A stretch of 64,000 bases of DNA from Dromaius novaehollandiae. Lineage: Eukaryota > Chordata > Aves > Casuariiformes > Dromaiidae. This document shows, piece after piece, positions 1-12,958 of the stretch. The notes below the pieces were generated by a model. The model ran no database searches. It was not told where the DNA came from and saw only the letters and a program-made list of their open reading frames with translations. The stretch lies in NCBI RefSeq assembly GCF_036370855.1, contig NC_088102.1:71433601-71497600 (forward strand), written 5' to 3'. Position numbers and translations under genes: made by a program. The stretch's first letter is position 1; the number at the start of each line of letters is the position of its first letter.

Positions 1-3000
1 CACGGTGCTGCAGCATCCACATCTCTCCACGTTGGAGGAAACACGTGGCAGGATAACTCACTTTTCCTGCTTGGGAAGCGAGAGCCCCAGTGTGCCCCGC
101 TGCTACAGCCACAGAGCTCACAGCACCGAGTAAAGTGGTGCCCGCCCAGAGAACCAAGTCTGCACTGGCTACAGAGCTAGAAAAATAATCACCGCAGCAT
201 CCCAAAACATCTACCATTCTGTGAAGCCCTAAAGACTATATAAAAAAAAAAAACCTCTTTTATAGCATTAATCAGTTTTTTCTTGCCGTTGCAATAAGAA
301 AGGAGGAAAGCTCAGCAAAGCAGCCTGGGCTTGGGCTTAGGCGATGGGCCCTAAGCAGTAAAACCAGACTGCACATAGGGACTTTATGCCAAAAAAGCTG
401 CAAGGGCAGCACTCAGAGCTCCCTACAGCCTGGTTCACCGCTCATCCAGACTGTGATCTCACCAAGAGACTCGAAAATATTACAGCTCTTTTCCCACAGC
501 TGCTTCCCTATTATTCTCTTTTACAGCCTGTGAAGCGATGGTTGCATACTGAAGCAATTTGGTGAATAGGGCTCAAACGTAAAGCACGAACTGGCAGCGC
601 TGAGGAAACCCAAAGGATGGAAAAAGATCACTGTGCTGTCTGTATTTCTCACATGCTGTAAGGAAACAAGAAAACCCAGGAGTTAAGGCAGCCCGTGGGG
701 CAGAAGCAGGCGCTGCGCTCAGTGCCTGCTGGCCAGCGGCCCGGGGGCCCCGTAGGAAGCCCTTCGTAGCCATTCCCTAGGGAGGTGCTCCCTTTTTTTC
801 CCCCTCAAAGCTCGGAGACACGCCAGGACCAGCTGGCTGGCCGCAGGGTGCTGCTTGATTCCAGATTTTCATCATTGTGCTGTTATACCTCTTCTGCCGC
901 CAATCTTTTTTCCCTTTTTCCTTTGACTGCTTTATCAGCTGGACAGCAAGTCTGTCTCTGGGAGGAAACCATATCAACATCTCCTACTTTGCCATAGCTG
1001 ACAATGACTCCTGCCGGGAAATGTAAGTAAATCCGTAACTCCCATGGAAAGAGAAGAGACCACGCTGACTAACCGCTGTGCTTCTTCGTTGCTGGAGCAG
1101 TGCCCGAAGCCCCAGCAATAACGAGCATTTCATTCTGCAGAACTGGGACTGCATTCAGGAAAGCGAGATCATAAGAACGACCTCTTTTCCCTCCAGATCT
1201 CTTCCAGGCGTGTGCGCCCTGGGGTCATATCTGCTGATGTTGGCAGCCAGGAAAGTCCGTCTTTTTCATGTGGGAATCCCGCTGGCCGCCTGACCGGGAG
1301 CAAGCTAGCTGCGTCCTTCTCCAGCTTATTCAGCAGCAGAGCTGTTAGCCAAAATCTGCCCAGAAGTTGTGCTTTCTTGGGGAGGGCATCACCAGTGAGG
1401 ACAGCGTGCACACAATGACCAAGTAAAGATGGGGACCCGTGAAGTAGCCCCAGGGTGGCAAGGAAGAAAAAGCCCGTCCTGCAGAAGTTACTTGTGTCCA
1501 GCTTGATTTCAAGAGCCCAGTGGAAGCTTGGTTGCTTAAAAACAATAAAATCGCCCTTTTATGTGAAGAGCTGATTCAGATCTGGACCCCTGGGATGCAA
1601 CAGACCTGACCTCCCTCATGCCAGTCCTCCAAAGTCCCTTTCCAGGGCTGATTGAAAGCCCTTCACTGAGGGACTCTCAATAGTCAGGGCAATTCTTCAT
1701 AAACGAGCTTCTTGCATGGGGCAGCATTGATCTCTCCTGCTGGGAGCCAGAAGATAATTAAGAGCAGCCCCTTCAGGCACCACTTGCCGGGAAGCAAGAC
1801 ACTTTCCTATCAGCCGGTTGCAATCATTTGCAGGTGATTGAATGCAGCCGCTGGCTCTCTCTGCAGCCCATGTGCACAGGCCTGGCCACCTGCCCCAATT
1901 AAATGGTCCGGCTCCACTTCTGCCATTTAGCTGGGCGAAAGCGAAAGCTTTTACACTCCTGCTCTGCTTCTAATTGCCTCATTTGGCCACTGATACCCAA
2001 GTGCTAACCGATGATTGTCAGCAATCCATTAAAGCTAGCAGGCACGATTTTAACTGTTTTTTTTTTTTTTTTTAATGAAAACACCCTCCCTTTCTTGACA
2101 AGAGTTTGGTACTCCACCAGCAGCAGGCCAAAAAGCACAGTCCTCCTTCATACAGCCACCCTGGGAGCCAAAACAGTTACACGCACAGCGGCTCAGGCTC
2201 CAGTCCGGACCAGGGGAATTTGGGGATAACGATGCTGAACTCCATTTTTCATCCTTGATCCCGACAAGGCCATTAAAAGGTGTAGCCCTCCCCTCCAACT
2301 AAATGTTGTAAGTAGGCATCATGTGTCTTAAAGCCCACCCTGGTCCCCCCTGGTATGTTCTGTGCTGCCTTGTTGTCACCGGTGGCAAACCCAAACCCTG
2401 TAATTCCTGGTGCGTGAGTTGCAAGGGATCAGGAGCACCAGACGGCATCTTTTTTCAGTGTCACGCATTTGGGAGCTGAGTCAGTAACGTGACTCACAAG
2501 CACACTACTGACACCAGATCTGCCAGCCCCTTTCTTGGACCGCTCTGCCATGGCACCTTCCCAGTGCCCGAACAGAGTATCCGTTTCTAAATTACCATAA
2601 CTTGACGGTGGCAGTTGAATTCGGCTGTGATGCATGCATGCTGGTTTTGAACGGTGAAAGACCTTGCATTAAAATGCAGTTCCCTGGAGCCCTGCACCGG
2701 GAGATACACGGCACCACCTGATTCCAGACTCATACCTCAGTCAAAACAAGGATTATCGTTTCTTAACAAGGCCCAGCCTGGGGAAGGCTAAGTTCCTTCT
2801 AAGATATACAACTTAAATCCTAAAATCTGGAAACTGTCTCTTTTGAAAGGAGGCTCAGCAGTATCTGTTGAAAACAAGGAAGCTTTTGTCTGTGCCTGGA
2901 GTTATATAGTCAAATTCCAAAGGGATTGTTTCATCACAAAATACAACTTCTAAAATTGCTCTGATCACCATGCGTAGCACTAGTATTATAGGGGAACCAT

Positions 3001-6000
3001 CCTTTCTCACTTTGACCCCAGATCCCCACAAATGTTCAGGTAAATGCTGCTGTGAATGAGTAGCCTAAGTCTGTCATCCTTGGATTCATGGTACCGGTCA
3101 TCCACGGTTTTCTGAACATCCAGCAGTTGCTCCTGAAAAGCTTGACACTTTCACTGGTTTCCTTGGATAGTCAGTCCCGTGAATAAGGCACCTGCTTGCT
3201 TTCCTCTTTGGAGCTCACTGCCTGTTTTTAAATATTGCACGGATTCAGTCAGCAAGCTGGGGCAACACCTGGAGGCTTACGCTACTGTTGAATGCAACAG
3301 ATGGACATTGAGCAAGAGTTTCAGCTGTGACATGGGCTGGATACGCCCTGATTTTCCAATTTCTTGATATGCTTTCTCCAAGAATGAGAGTGCTGTTTGA
3401 TGGATTTTTTGTTAACCTGAAAAGGGCTGGTTTTTGATGAATCAGCTGATTCTGATCTCATACAGCAGAATAAATCTGCAGGTGGGGGCAATTTTGCTGA
3501 AATCAGTGGGATTAACACCAGAGAGATATCAGATCTGGTATCTACAAGCATTTTGCATGCAGTTATGAAGCTTCATATTTCTCCATTTGTTTTGGCTGTT
3601 TTGAGCCCAAAGAAAAATTGCCAGGAACGAGAGAAACTCTTGCAGGTATCTGATCCCATGGATGTTCCTGTCGAAGCCACTTGCTGTTTGTGTGGAGCCA
3701 TGTGTGCTAACTCCCCTGGAAGTTGTGTATTAGTTAAGGTGTCTCTTCCTCCTCTACTCATCCTCTTTCCCACTGGCTTCAGGCCTGAAGATATTTTGCT
3801 CACGATGCAGCTTCAATTATTTCCATAGCAACCATCTTTTGTGAGGTCTCAGGCTGGAGATTTTTAACAACTTCATTGGCCAATTCAAGCCGCAGAAGGA
3901 AGTGGGCTGCAAAAGGAGAAAGTTCTTATTCAAATGCAAATAGCTATGATAATAGCTGAAGTGGTGTGGGGAGAGGGGGGATGATGACTGGCCAGGCATG
4001 TTGTTTTTATCCAGCTTTTTCCCCCCACGAGAGTTTTATGCACTGTGAAAAGACCTCATCAAGTGACACTTCCGACACTGGAAGCCATGACGTGCTTTGG
4101 GGCACTCAGACAATGCCCAGCCCAGCTGGCACAGTCCTGAATGAAATTTTCCTCTCCTTATTGAAAAGATATTAGCTTGCTTCAATGCGAGCTTTGATCT
4201 GTTTCTGTCAAAATCCCTCTGGGGTCTCTTGGGAGTATGCTTGATGCCTACTAGCCCCAGTCCCTTCCTACGACAAAGCTCTGAGCTCGCTGTCCTCAGG
4301 TGCATTGGTTACCCCAGGCCAGTACTGATGGCAGACACCAGCCCATGGGAGAGAGGTCCTCTGCGGTCCGTGCCCTTCTTGCAAGAAGGGTCATCTTCCT
4401 TTCAGTTGCATAGCAGCTCTTGATGGGCCTAAAATTAATGTTTGGCCTGCTATATAAAAAGTGGAAGAGGCATTTCCGACTCTTTCCCCAAAATTTCCTG
4501 CTGTGAAAGCTGAAGATTTTCCCATCTGGGTTGCTTCATGGCTGGTACAACATGTCTGAGAACTCGCAGCTTGCTGTTGCCCAAAGCCTGGTTGGAGTAG
4601 CCCGACTCGTTGTGGCCATGGGGCTGGCTGATGCACAGCAACTGCCGGCCACTTTTTCCATACAAATCAGGACCGAAAGGCCTTTGGAGAGAACCTGGGC
4701 AGCCTTGGAAGGGGCACAGTGAGCTCAATACAGGTGACACAACCTCCCCTCTACACCAGTGCCGTAGGGTGCCATGTAGCATTTCTGGGGATTTTCAACC
4801 ATCCCTCAGCCCTGCCCCAGAGACACCTGCGTTTTGATGTATGCTCTGAAATGGGCTACAAAGGGGCTCCATATCATCACACAGGGCAAGAAATGCAGGA
4901 GTCCCCACAGCCAGCATCGCTGCTGAGCACTTTGTGCAGTGCAACCACAGTCCAGGGTGACGGGCTCATTGTTTCTGCCCATCTACCAGAGCATAGGCTG
5001 TTACCACTGATAAATTATAAATATTTCATAGTATATATTTAAATATTTCTAGTATATGTGGACACCAGTCCATACCTGACTCTTTTGAAGCCAAGGGAGT
5101 CCTATAAGCCTCAACAAATCTCAGCCTCGAGGTTCCTATTGCCTCATCCCTAACTTCTGCCCTAGAGGTCCCTCCTAAAACCAGCTTTGCCCTGCTTTCT
5201 AGGGTAAGATGGGTATGTCTTCTCCCAGAAGTAGACTAGGTTCATCAAAGTCAACCCTTGCCAAATAATTTGGTTGTTCCTTAGAAGAGATAATGCACTA
5301 AAGAAGTATTTTGTACAATCTGAGGGCGATCATGAAAACTGGCCCTGTTCTAAGAAGAGTGCAGCCTCCCCAGCTCCCGGCACTGGCAGGCTCTGGCACG
5401 GTGGTCCCACGCCTGTGCTGGCCGGGTTACTCCCTGCCTGGCCAATTAGAGGAAGTATCTTTTAAGTCATAATCCCACAAAGAAAAAAGACCTGGGAAAC
5501 TTAGTCTTCCAAAAGGAGAGCTTTGAATATCCCACCCTTCCCTGCAACCCTGCATAATAGCTTTGACAATGGCTGCGCTGTCCTTTTCTGGGACCTTTGT
5601 CGAGCCAGTGGCGATGTTAGAGTCCTGCCGCCTTGGCAAATCTTGGCTGATATCATTACCAACAAAAGACTCTAAAAGCCTGTTTGATGTTTTCACTTGC
5701 TGACTGTATTTTTGCTCTCTAATGACTAAACCCTCCTGCGACTCACGCAGCTGCTGCTGGGTGTGTGGATATACTTAGCCCAGAGGAAATCCCAGCTCCA
5801 GCCCAAGCGGAAAGCTTTTGCAGGCTGCCGTTGTGTTGGCTCCGGCTGAGCGTTCAAACCCACCTTCATCTTTCGTCTCGGCCTGAGCCCCACAGTCTTG
5901 GCAGAGGCAAACAGGAAAGACGTCTGGCCTCCAGGACAGCAGCAGCCCGACATCAGACTATGTGTTTATCCTCCACACGCCGGTGCCTTTTCAACTTGTG

Positions 6001-9000
6001 ACTTTTATCTTTGGCCGCTACGCTCCCCTTTGGCCTTGTGTTGCAAGGCAGAGCATCATGCTCTGCATGGGAATCCTTGGGCAAAACAAGCACAGCAAAG
6101 AAGAAGGGGTTTCCACTGCCGCCCTGAGCCCCGTCACCTGGAGCAGAAAAATCTCCTCTCTGCAGCGCCTGATGTTTTTCAGCACCACTCTCGTCCTGGA
6201 AAGGATATGTGGGCATCTACACATCCTTTTACCCAGCTTCAGCCTCTCCATTGGGAGGTCCGATGGGAAGGACCCAACTGCTGGGCACAGGGTCAGCATC
6301 TGGACGTTGCACCGTGCAACCCAGGAGTCCTCATCGCCGTGCTGCTGAGCTGCAGTGCTGTTAGTGCATCACAGCAGAGAGGTTCATGCCCCTGCTCCTT
6401 TCTTTTTTCTTTCTTTCTTTCTTTTTTTTTTTTTTTTTTTAATAAAAAAGGTCTTCATGAAGGTAGGTGGCATTGGCTCAGCTTCGTCTCCAAATAAACT
6501 CTGCCCAGCAAACTGAGACAAACTTTTCTGCCATTGCAGAAGAAAAAGCACACTGCTCATCCACAGGCTGCTGCACAGAGGGCTGGGGCTTTTAATTGGT
6601 GGCAGACAGATAAGGGAAAAGTTCTCATTTTATTTTACTAGCTCTCTGCGTTTTTATAATGCCTCAGTTCAGGGTTTTCAGAAGATTTTACCATTTACTT
6701 CAGCACCACTGACTGGCAGGGAAATTAGTTATTTCTGCAAAGCTGTAGGAAAAAGCCCACAGGAAACAGGAAAAAAACTGCAGCACGTGCTGCAAAGCTC
6801 GCGTGTTGAGCCCTAAAAGGACCGTGTTTCCAACCCTTTTCTTTCTGCAAGCGGCTGAACTGGCCTGTTTTGAAATCCGGAGAGGCCAGGCTGCAGATGC
6901 CAAAGGCTGGCTCGCTCAGCGCTCCTTGGCACCGGCTCCGGCGCTGCTCCCAGCGGCCCGCGTGCCCTCCCCAGCCAACCAGGGCAACATCGTTTCTTCT
7001 GCGTGCCAGAAAATCAGCATTGCATTGCAAAAAGCCAGCTCCTCGGATCTTAGGTATGGTGAAATGAGGCTTGCCAGAAATAATAAAAATGGAAAGGTAA
7101 ACAAGAAGACCCAGGAAACAAGATTTTGGACCATTAAGGGTACCTGACCTGTCCTGGTCTCTTTTTCAGACACCGTGGGATACCAAACAAGCAGATTCAA
7201 ATGCTGAAAATCAAAGCAGAGAGCTCACTTTTCCCCAACAGTTGTAGTCTAAGCGAAATCTTGAAAGTATTAAAAAATGCTGATTTGATGATGTGTTGTA
7301 ATTATTTAAGCAGCAGGGGACGCAGCATGGGGATTGATTCCCCTCAACGCTCAGAAAATGCTCTAAGCTGGTTAACCATGAGAAAACACAGCCCTCCCTT
7401 CCCACGCACAGAGGTCTTATTGCACGCCACTGGTTGTTTTTTACAGAAATGCTCACAGCGACAATATTCCCATCATTTTGGACATCAGGGTCCTCTTCCA
7501 TTGGTCATTAAGTGACTGAATGTATGAGTTTCATTTCATAGGGGGGGATTGCCTGTATCGGGCTTTTCCATGTGGGCAAGTCAATCAATCTAAACTGTAA
7601 TGAGTGAACTATTAGAAATAACCCAGATTGTATAAATAACCCAGCTTGCATTAAAAAAAAAAATCATAATGACAGGACCGAACATGCACGAAGCGTGACG
7701 CTACCTGCAGATGAACCGTGTCATGACCTAGGTATTTGGCAGCATAAACCTGGGAAACCCGACAGAAGAGGTTTGTCCCTGCCGGACTCTTCATCTGTTG
7801 TCTTCTCTTATCACTGTATTTCTTGGGAGAGTGATTAAAGTGTCTGTAAAACCTTGGACATTTCCCTCTAACTAGCTGCAATCAGCTGTTCTGGAGCAGG
7901 TTCTGAGGCATGCTTTTGAGATGGTCTCAGCAGGCTTTCTCAGAGCATCAGGGTGATGCAGCTGGCCAAGACACTCGATTCGCTTCTCCAGCACTGCCTC
8001 GCAGCCAAATGAGCTGGGAGCAAGACAAGGATGTAGTAAAATACATTCTTCTGGTCTGCTTCGGTGGCAATCGATTAGCAGGTACAAGAGGAACTGGGGG
8101 AGGAGGAATTAAGAAAAATAATGAGCACATAAAACACTTTTTTTTCCTTCTTTAGGCAAGCAGGCTTGAAAGGGACTCACAGCAAATTCAAATGACATCT
8201 CCTTCTGATAATTTAGAGGGATTTTTTCAGAAGCCCTCCATATAATGAGGAACTACTGAGATGGCTCTGTGTATTTTTGTGTGCTTCCATAGGGAAAAAA
8301 ATTAGCACTTCAGGGCACAGCCTTCTGGCTTTTCAAGTGCGACCAAGCCAAGGAGGAAACAACTTCCAGGGGACTCCCACTTCCTTCCCCGTGTGAGCAT
8401 CACTAACGAGTCGGGGAGGGGAACGATTTCCCCGGGCTCGCTGGAAGCCTTCAGATGGCTCAGCAGAAAGGCGCGTTTGCTGCCAGCTCCCTGCAGCGGC
8501 GATGCTAAGGGCTCGGCACCGAAGCCCAGCTGGCGCGCGCTGCTGGTTTCTCTGGTTTTACTGATCCTTGAATAAGCAGCACAGCTCTATCCGTGGGCAC
8601 AGGGGGAATTTTGTGGCTGGCTTCCCAGGTCCGTGGCTGGCCATTGCCAACCTGGGGCAAGGCACGGGCCAGGCAAAACGGATGCAGCTCTGGGATAGTC
8701 AGCCCGGAGGCGGAAAGACAGAAGAAGCAGCTCTTTCGATGGTACCGTAGAGTAACCGGCAAGGAGAGCTGCCAACCTGGACCAGGCCCAGAAAGCAGCA
8801 CTGTTAAACACAGTTTGATCAAACTGAAAGAGTTAATGGCTTTACGGTTACCTCCTCCCAGTTTGTACCAGAGCTGGTATAAAATCCCCCCTCCTGTCTG
8901 CTTTTGCATACATTTCCCAGCTGCAGAGGATGGCTGGATCCCGCTCCATGCTTCTTACTTTGAGCAATTGCTGCCAGCTACAGAATCTGCTTCTGATTTA

Positions 9001-9429
9001 TTCTACACCAGGGAAACACTTCACAAAAGAAAGAAATGATACAGCTGCTAAGGGAGACACTTTTTTTTCTTCTTCTACTTGACCAAAAATAATATTGGGG
9101 GAAATTGTATCTTTTGCCCATGGATAAAATGAACAGGAACAACCACCAGCTGAAGCCTAAGTGATTTTTCGTATTTGCACGCGGCAGATCACAACTGGCT
9201 GACTCGCAGCATACAGATAAGAAAATCCAAGAGAGCCCGTGACCCTGACCAAGTAAGAGAAATTGGGCTTGGATGCACATGGCAGAAATATGTTTTCTCC
9301 CCCCGCTGCTTATGGGACACTCTTCCACGTGCCACACAGTTTTGCTATGTACGTGACAAATGTCTGCTCAAGCTGTAAGGACCATCATGGTGCACGCAGG
9401 TTTTGCCTGCATTAAAATGTTGCTTACGG
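1..9429. other. Non-coding region left of CHST14, no gene recognised
   Basis: No open frame above 200 codons and none resembling a known protein; in particular I do not see CCDC32, the next gene in the human order. Contents: T-runs at 2057-2073 and in the pyrimidine tract at 6398-6440 ((CTTT)n then T20), a 10-bp GCATGCATGC palindrome near 2632, an AT-rich stretch at 5010-5060, and a homeobox/E-box-rich block at 1830-1990. Confidence 0.55.
6398..6440. repeat. (CTTT)n / poly-T pyrimidine tract
   Basis: Pyrimidine-only tract with four CTTT units followed by about twenty T. Confidence 0.9.
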
Positions 9430-9583
9430 GAGGCTGCAAGAAGGTGAGAGGAGGCTATTTTCCCTTATTTGAAGAGAAACAGGCAATCAACGACATCCAG
9501 TAAGAGGAGGCTACAAGAAGGTGAGAGGCGACTATTTTCCCTTATTTGAAGGGAAACAAGCAATCAATGACATCCAGTAAGAG
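9430..9583. repeat. 77-bp tandem duplication, diverged
   Basis: Two 77-bp units, 9430-9506 and 9507-9583, starting GAGGCT(G/A)CAAGAAGGTGAG and ending CATCCAGTAAGAG. They differ at about six positions (roughly 92% identical) with no indel. Confidence 0.93.
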
Positions 9584-10639
9584 GAGAGAGTCAAAGGAAA
9601 GCAAAATCCTTCTGTGCACAGAAATTAGATGAAGGGGACCAGAGAAGAAAAAGCTAATCTGGACAACAGAAACTGCAGCAGATCAAACAAGCAAGCATCA
9701 CAAACCTTTAAAACTATTAAAAAATAAACATTTAATTAAAAACCCAATAGCGAAACAAGTAGGAAACGTTCTTCCCTCAGCCTCCCAGATGCAGACGATA
9801 GTAGATCCTAACTTGTTTATTCCGAGTTAGAGAGACCTGAAGGTCGAATTTAATTAAAACTCCGCTTGTCCCATGGTTGGCACCTGTTTTGCAGAATCAA
9901 ACCAAATCAAATTCCCAACTAATATCGGGTGCATTTGGCTGGAGAACAAGCCAGATATCTCCAGGCAAATTCGGTGATCCCAACAGCGGGACCCAGATGT
10001 TCCCACGCTGGCGCAGAAATCAGTGAGAACAGGCAGGAATTGTGCAGGTCACGGCTTAGTCACGCAGAGATCACGATTTCACCGGGGGAATTTACAGCTA
10101 CGGTAAATCTATCAAGTTACTCGGGTCATGCCCCAGGCAGGATTTTTCATCCCGCCACTTTGAGTTTTCAGGGACGTGGTCCCATGCCCTTCCTTCGGAT
10201 GATTTTGGAGGCCGGACTGTGGCGAAAGGTGCCACCGCACACGCAGAGAGCTAGCGCTGCAATGAGCACCTGGGAGACGGCAAATTTTCAGCAGTTCTAA
10301 AGAAAATTAAGTTCCTTTCCTCTTAAAGAGATCCCGGGAAGCCATCAGCGCTCCGCCGCGCCTATTAACCATCTGTGCTGCTTCGTGTTAATGCCACAGC
10401 AAGCAGGCATCTATTTTTCATCAAATTGCCTGCATCGTATAATTGTTCTGTTGTTCTGCTCACTTGTACTTCCTTCTCCACTTGTTACCTCTGGTCTGAC
10501 ACTTAAAAAATCAGTCAGGAATTGCCTGTATTTGGTGATGGCAGTGTACGCAGCGACCTAGCACAACATGTGAAAGGCCTCTCACGGCTGCCTGAATACA
10601 AGTAAATACTAACACTGAAGGAAAAGCACTAAGTAACAG
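9584..10639. other. Non-coding region downstream of CHST14 3' end
   Basis: AT-rich at 9700-9730 and 9850-9870. The stretch at about 10.34-10.46 kb has E-box and TAAT motifs. An open frame of 123 codons at 9929-10300 (plus) begins at a non-ATG codon and is not recognised. Confidence 0.55.
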
Positions 10640-10657
10640 ATTAATTTACATAGACAT

Positions 10658-10663
10658 TTTATT
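10658..10663 (-). terminator. CHST14: Distal poly(A) signal for CHST14
   Basis: AATAAA on the minus strand, in an AT-rich context typical of a 3' end, about 1.18 kb after the CHST14 stop. It is a candidate for a longer transcript form. Confidence 0.5.
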
Positions 10664-11051
10664 AAAAATCAGGACACAGCTTCCCAGGAACAACATGGTA
10701 CAGCGTCTTCCAAGCTTTTGCAATGTAACAGTCCTGATTAAATACAAATAGCTACGGAAACGGTGCGTGCATCTATTAAAGAAGGAGAACTGATCATCCA
10801 ATTTCAGTTGTTTCAAATGCGGCTGGAGAAGGTAAAACGAGGCTGTAAAGGAGGCACATATAAATTATTTTGGTTGTTCTCTGTCATACGAGCTAGGATT
10901 TTTTTATCTTATCAGAAGTCTGTATGGCTTCGAGTCGAAGGGAAACGGAAGAACAAATTGTTAGGACTCAATGTTGCACGAAATATGCTTTGCCGGGTAA
11001 ACAATTGGCACTTTCAAATCCTAAATCACAGGAAATAAGACAAAGAGTCTT

Positions 11052-11077
11052 TTTATTGTCTTATCACTGGCTTTATT
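11052..11077 (-). terminator. CHST14: Paired proximal poly(A) signals for CHST14
   Basis: Two AATAAA hexamers on the minus strand lie 20 bp apart: TTTATT on the plus strand at 11072-11077 and 11052-11057. They are about 770 bases after the CHST14 stop. Either would give a 3'UTR of roughly 0.8 kb. Confidence 0.6.
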
Positions 11078-11839
11078 TAAATGCTAAATAAAAAAACAAC
11101 CAAACAAGAGGTATTACTAGTGTAACAGAACAAAACCAGACTTATTTAACCACCCTCTCCAGATGAGAAGATAAAGGATAGCAGGGCCTAGCTTACAAAA
11201 GCCTTTTTTTCCTATTCCCTCCCCAAAACCTACCTCCAGTCTGATCTACGAACAGTTTTAACTGCCTTGGAGTAACTTTTAGAGCATCAAGTACTATATC
11301 AGGTTCTGTCTGTGATTCAGCCAGCACTATGAAACACGGAAATGGAAGAAAAAAACTGCACTTAAAATATGGCTGCTTCTTGATTTTCGTATGGATATTT
11401 TCTGTGCCATGCTATAAAAAGAATTTAAAACAAAATAGATATACAAAAGCTATTGTGCTTAATTCAGCGGCATATGTACATATTAAAACTGGAACAATAT
11501 AAAGACTAAAAAGGTAGTCTAGTAGAAAAGGCAATATATAACATTTAATATAAAAAGTGTTTCAAAAGTATAAAATTAGGAACTAATGCATAGAACAGAG
11601 TGTTTCCTTGACCCTGAAGCAACGTATTATTCATAGAAATGGTTATATTAGCAAATGTTTGCAGCGTAGATCGAGTTTACACCAGGTCCTGAAACAAAGC
11701 TGACAAAAAGCCCTTTATGTCGGTCTAACTGCTTTCGCTAGTATCAAAACCGACAAAGCAACCCAAAAAATCCACATTGCAGAGTCCTTTCTTGTACCAG
11801 CAAAACCGTATTTGGGGATCCCCTGGAGCAGGAAAAAGC

Positions 11840-12958
11840 TCATTGCCTGCAAAATTCGCTGGTTATGTTTGGAAGAGGATAGGCAAACAAGGAGAAATCC
11901 AGGATGTATTTCGGCAGCAGTTCTTTTATAAGCCTGCGCTGAGTATTGCATAGATAGTAATGTAGTGTCTCTGCCGTCACGGGCTTGTACCACGACTGTC
12001 TTTCTGGGAAGCGGATGAAAGAGGGCGACTGCACTTGCTCGAGCACATAGTTGGCGTCCGCGTTGAGCCTTTCGTACGAGCCGATGAAATCGTACCGCAC
12101 CGCGCAGGGCTGGCACAGGTTGTAGATGGGCATCCAGTGCTCGTTCATGCGCTCGGCCTCCTCGTCCAGCAGGTACCGCAGAAACTCGGAGAAGGTCACG
12201 TCGTCGCCCGCGGACTGTCCCCCGCCCTTCCGGTACCGCCTCACTATCTCCACGCCGTACTTGAGCTGGTACTCCTTGATTTCTCCAAATTTATTCCGAT
12301 AGGCCGACAGGAGCCTCTCCATGGGGTTTCGCACAAAGATGAACTTGTAGTAGTTCTTCAGGCGGTAGCTGATCTCGTCGGGCTTCATGTCGCCGAGGAA
12401 GACCAGGTCGCTCTTGTGGTCCATCTTGAGCTTGACGTCGACGCTCTCCAGGGCGCCGTCCAGGACCTTGAGGATGCGCTTCCAGTTGGAGCAGGCCACC
12501 TTGGGGACGTAGCAGTAGAGGAAGCGGTACTTGTCGCTGACCAGGAGGTGCTTGAGGACGGTCCTCCGCTGGCCGGGCGGCAGGTCCCAGACGCTGCGGG
12601 GCATGGCCCGCCGCCCGCACACGGCGCGGATGGTGCGGTTGCGCGTGTCCTGCAGCACCTGGTGCTCCAGGTCGCTGCTGCCGCCCGCCGCCCGCCGCCG
12701 CGGGGGCTCGCCGCCCGCCGCCGGGTGCAGCGGCGGCGGCCTCACCTCGGCCAGGATGCCCCTCTCGATCATGAGCAGCAGCCCGCTGGAGGCCACGATC
12801 ACGGCGAACATCAGCATGGAGGGCAGCAGCACCGCCCCGCCGCCGCCGCCGCCGCCCCGCCGCCGCGGCCGGGCCCCCCCGGCGCCCCGCCGCCCCGCCG
12901 CTGCCGCCTCGCCGCCGCCGCCGCGGCCCGCCGCCGGGCACAGCGGCCGCGGCAGCAT
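11840..12958 (-). CDS. CHST14: Carbohydrate sulfotransferase 14 (dermatan 4-O-sulfotransferase 1), single coding exon
   Basis: Encodes 372 residues. The enzyme transfers sulfate from PAPS to C4 of N-acetylgalactosamine next to iduronate in dermatan sulfate, in the Golgi lumen (family knowledge, HNK-1/chondroitin sulfotransferase 2 family). Visible in the sequence: a short Gly/Arg/Ala-rich cytoplasmic tail (1-43); one type II transmembrane segment at about 44-65 followed by ERGILAE; the 5'-phosphosulfate loop [11 protein letters not shown] at 151-161; the 3'-phosphate motif around R210 and S218 in [17 protein letters not shown] (208-224); CQPC at 282-285; and N-glycosylation sequons at N107 and N364. 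The C-terminus FAYPLPN matches the family. The human protein, as I recall, is 376 residues, so this is full length. The start at 12958 aligns with the human start and is the first in-frame ATG. The 5' third is extremely GC-rich, with a GGC run coding for glycine. No frameshift or missing catalytic residue was seen. Confidence 0.97.
   Translation of the reverse strand: MLPRPLCPAAGRGGGGEAAAAGRRGAGGARPRRRGGGGGGGAVLLPSMLMFAVIVASSGLLLMIERGILAEVRPPPLHPAAGGEPPRRRAAGGSSDLEHQVLQDTRNRTIRAVCGRRAMPRSVWDLPPGQRRTVLKHLLVSDKYRFLYCYVPKVACSNWKRILKVLDGALESVDVKLKMDHKSDLVFLGDMKPDEISYRLKNYYKFIFVRNPMERLLSAYRNKFGEIKEYQLKYGVEIVRRYRKGGGQSAGDDVTFSEFLRYLLDEEAERMNEHWMPIYNLCQPCAVRYDFIGSYERLNADANYVLEQVQSPSFIRFPERQSWYKPVTAETLHYYLCNTQRRLIKELLPKYILDFSLFAYPLPNITSEFCRQ

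Larger units (their letters stand above)
10640..11839 (-). other. CHST14: CHST14 3' untranslated region (inferred)
   Basis: This AT-rich stretch follows the TGA stop at 11840-11842 on the minus strand, after the sharp end of the GC-rich coding part. Three AATAAA hexamers lie downstream. The proximal pair gives a 3'UTR of about 0.8 kb and the distal one about 1.2 kb. The end point is inferred from poly(A) signals only. No open frame in this stretch resembles a known protein. Confidence 0.65.

Noticed and set aside
5898-6497. 199-codon plus-strand frame
   Set aside because: It starts at TTG, ends in a poly-T-encoded Phe run, and overlaps other frames on both strands.
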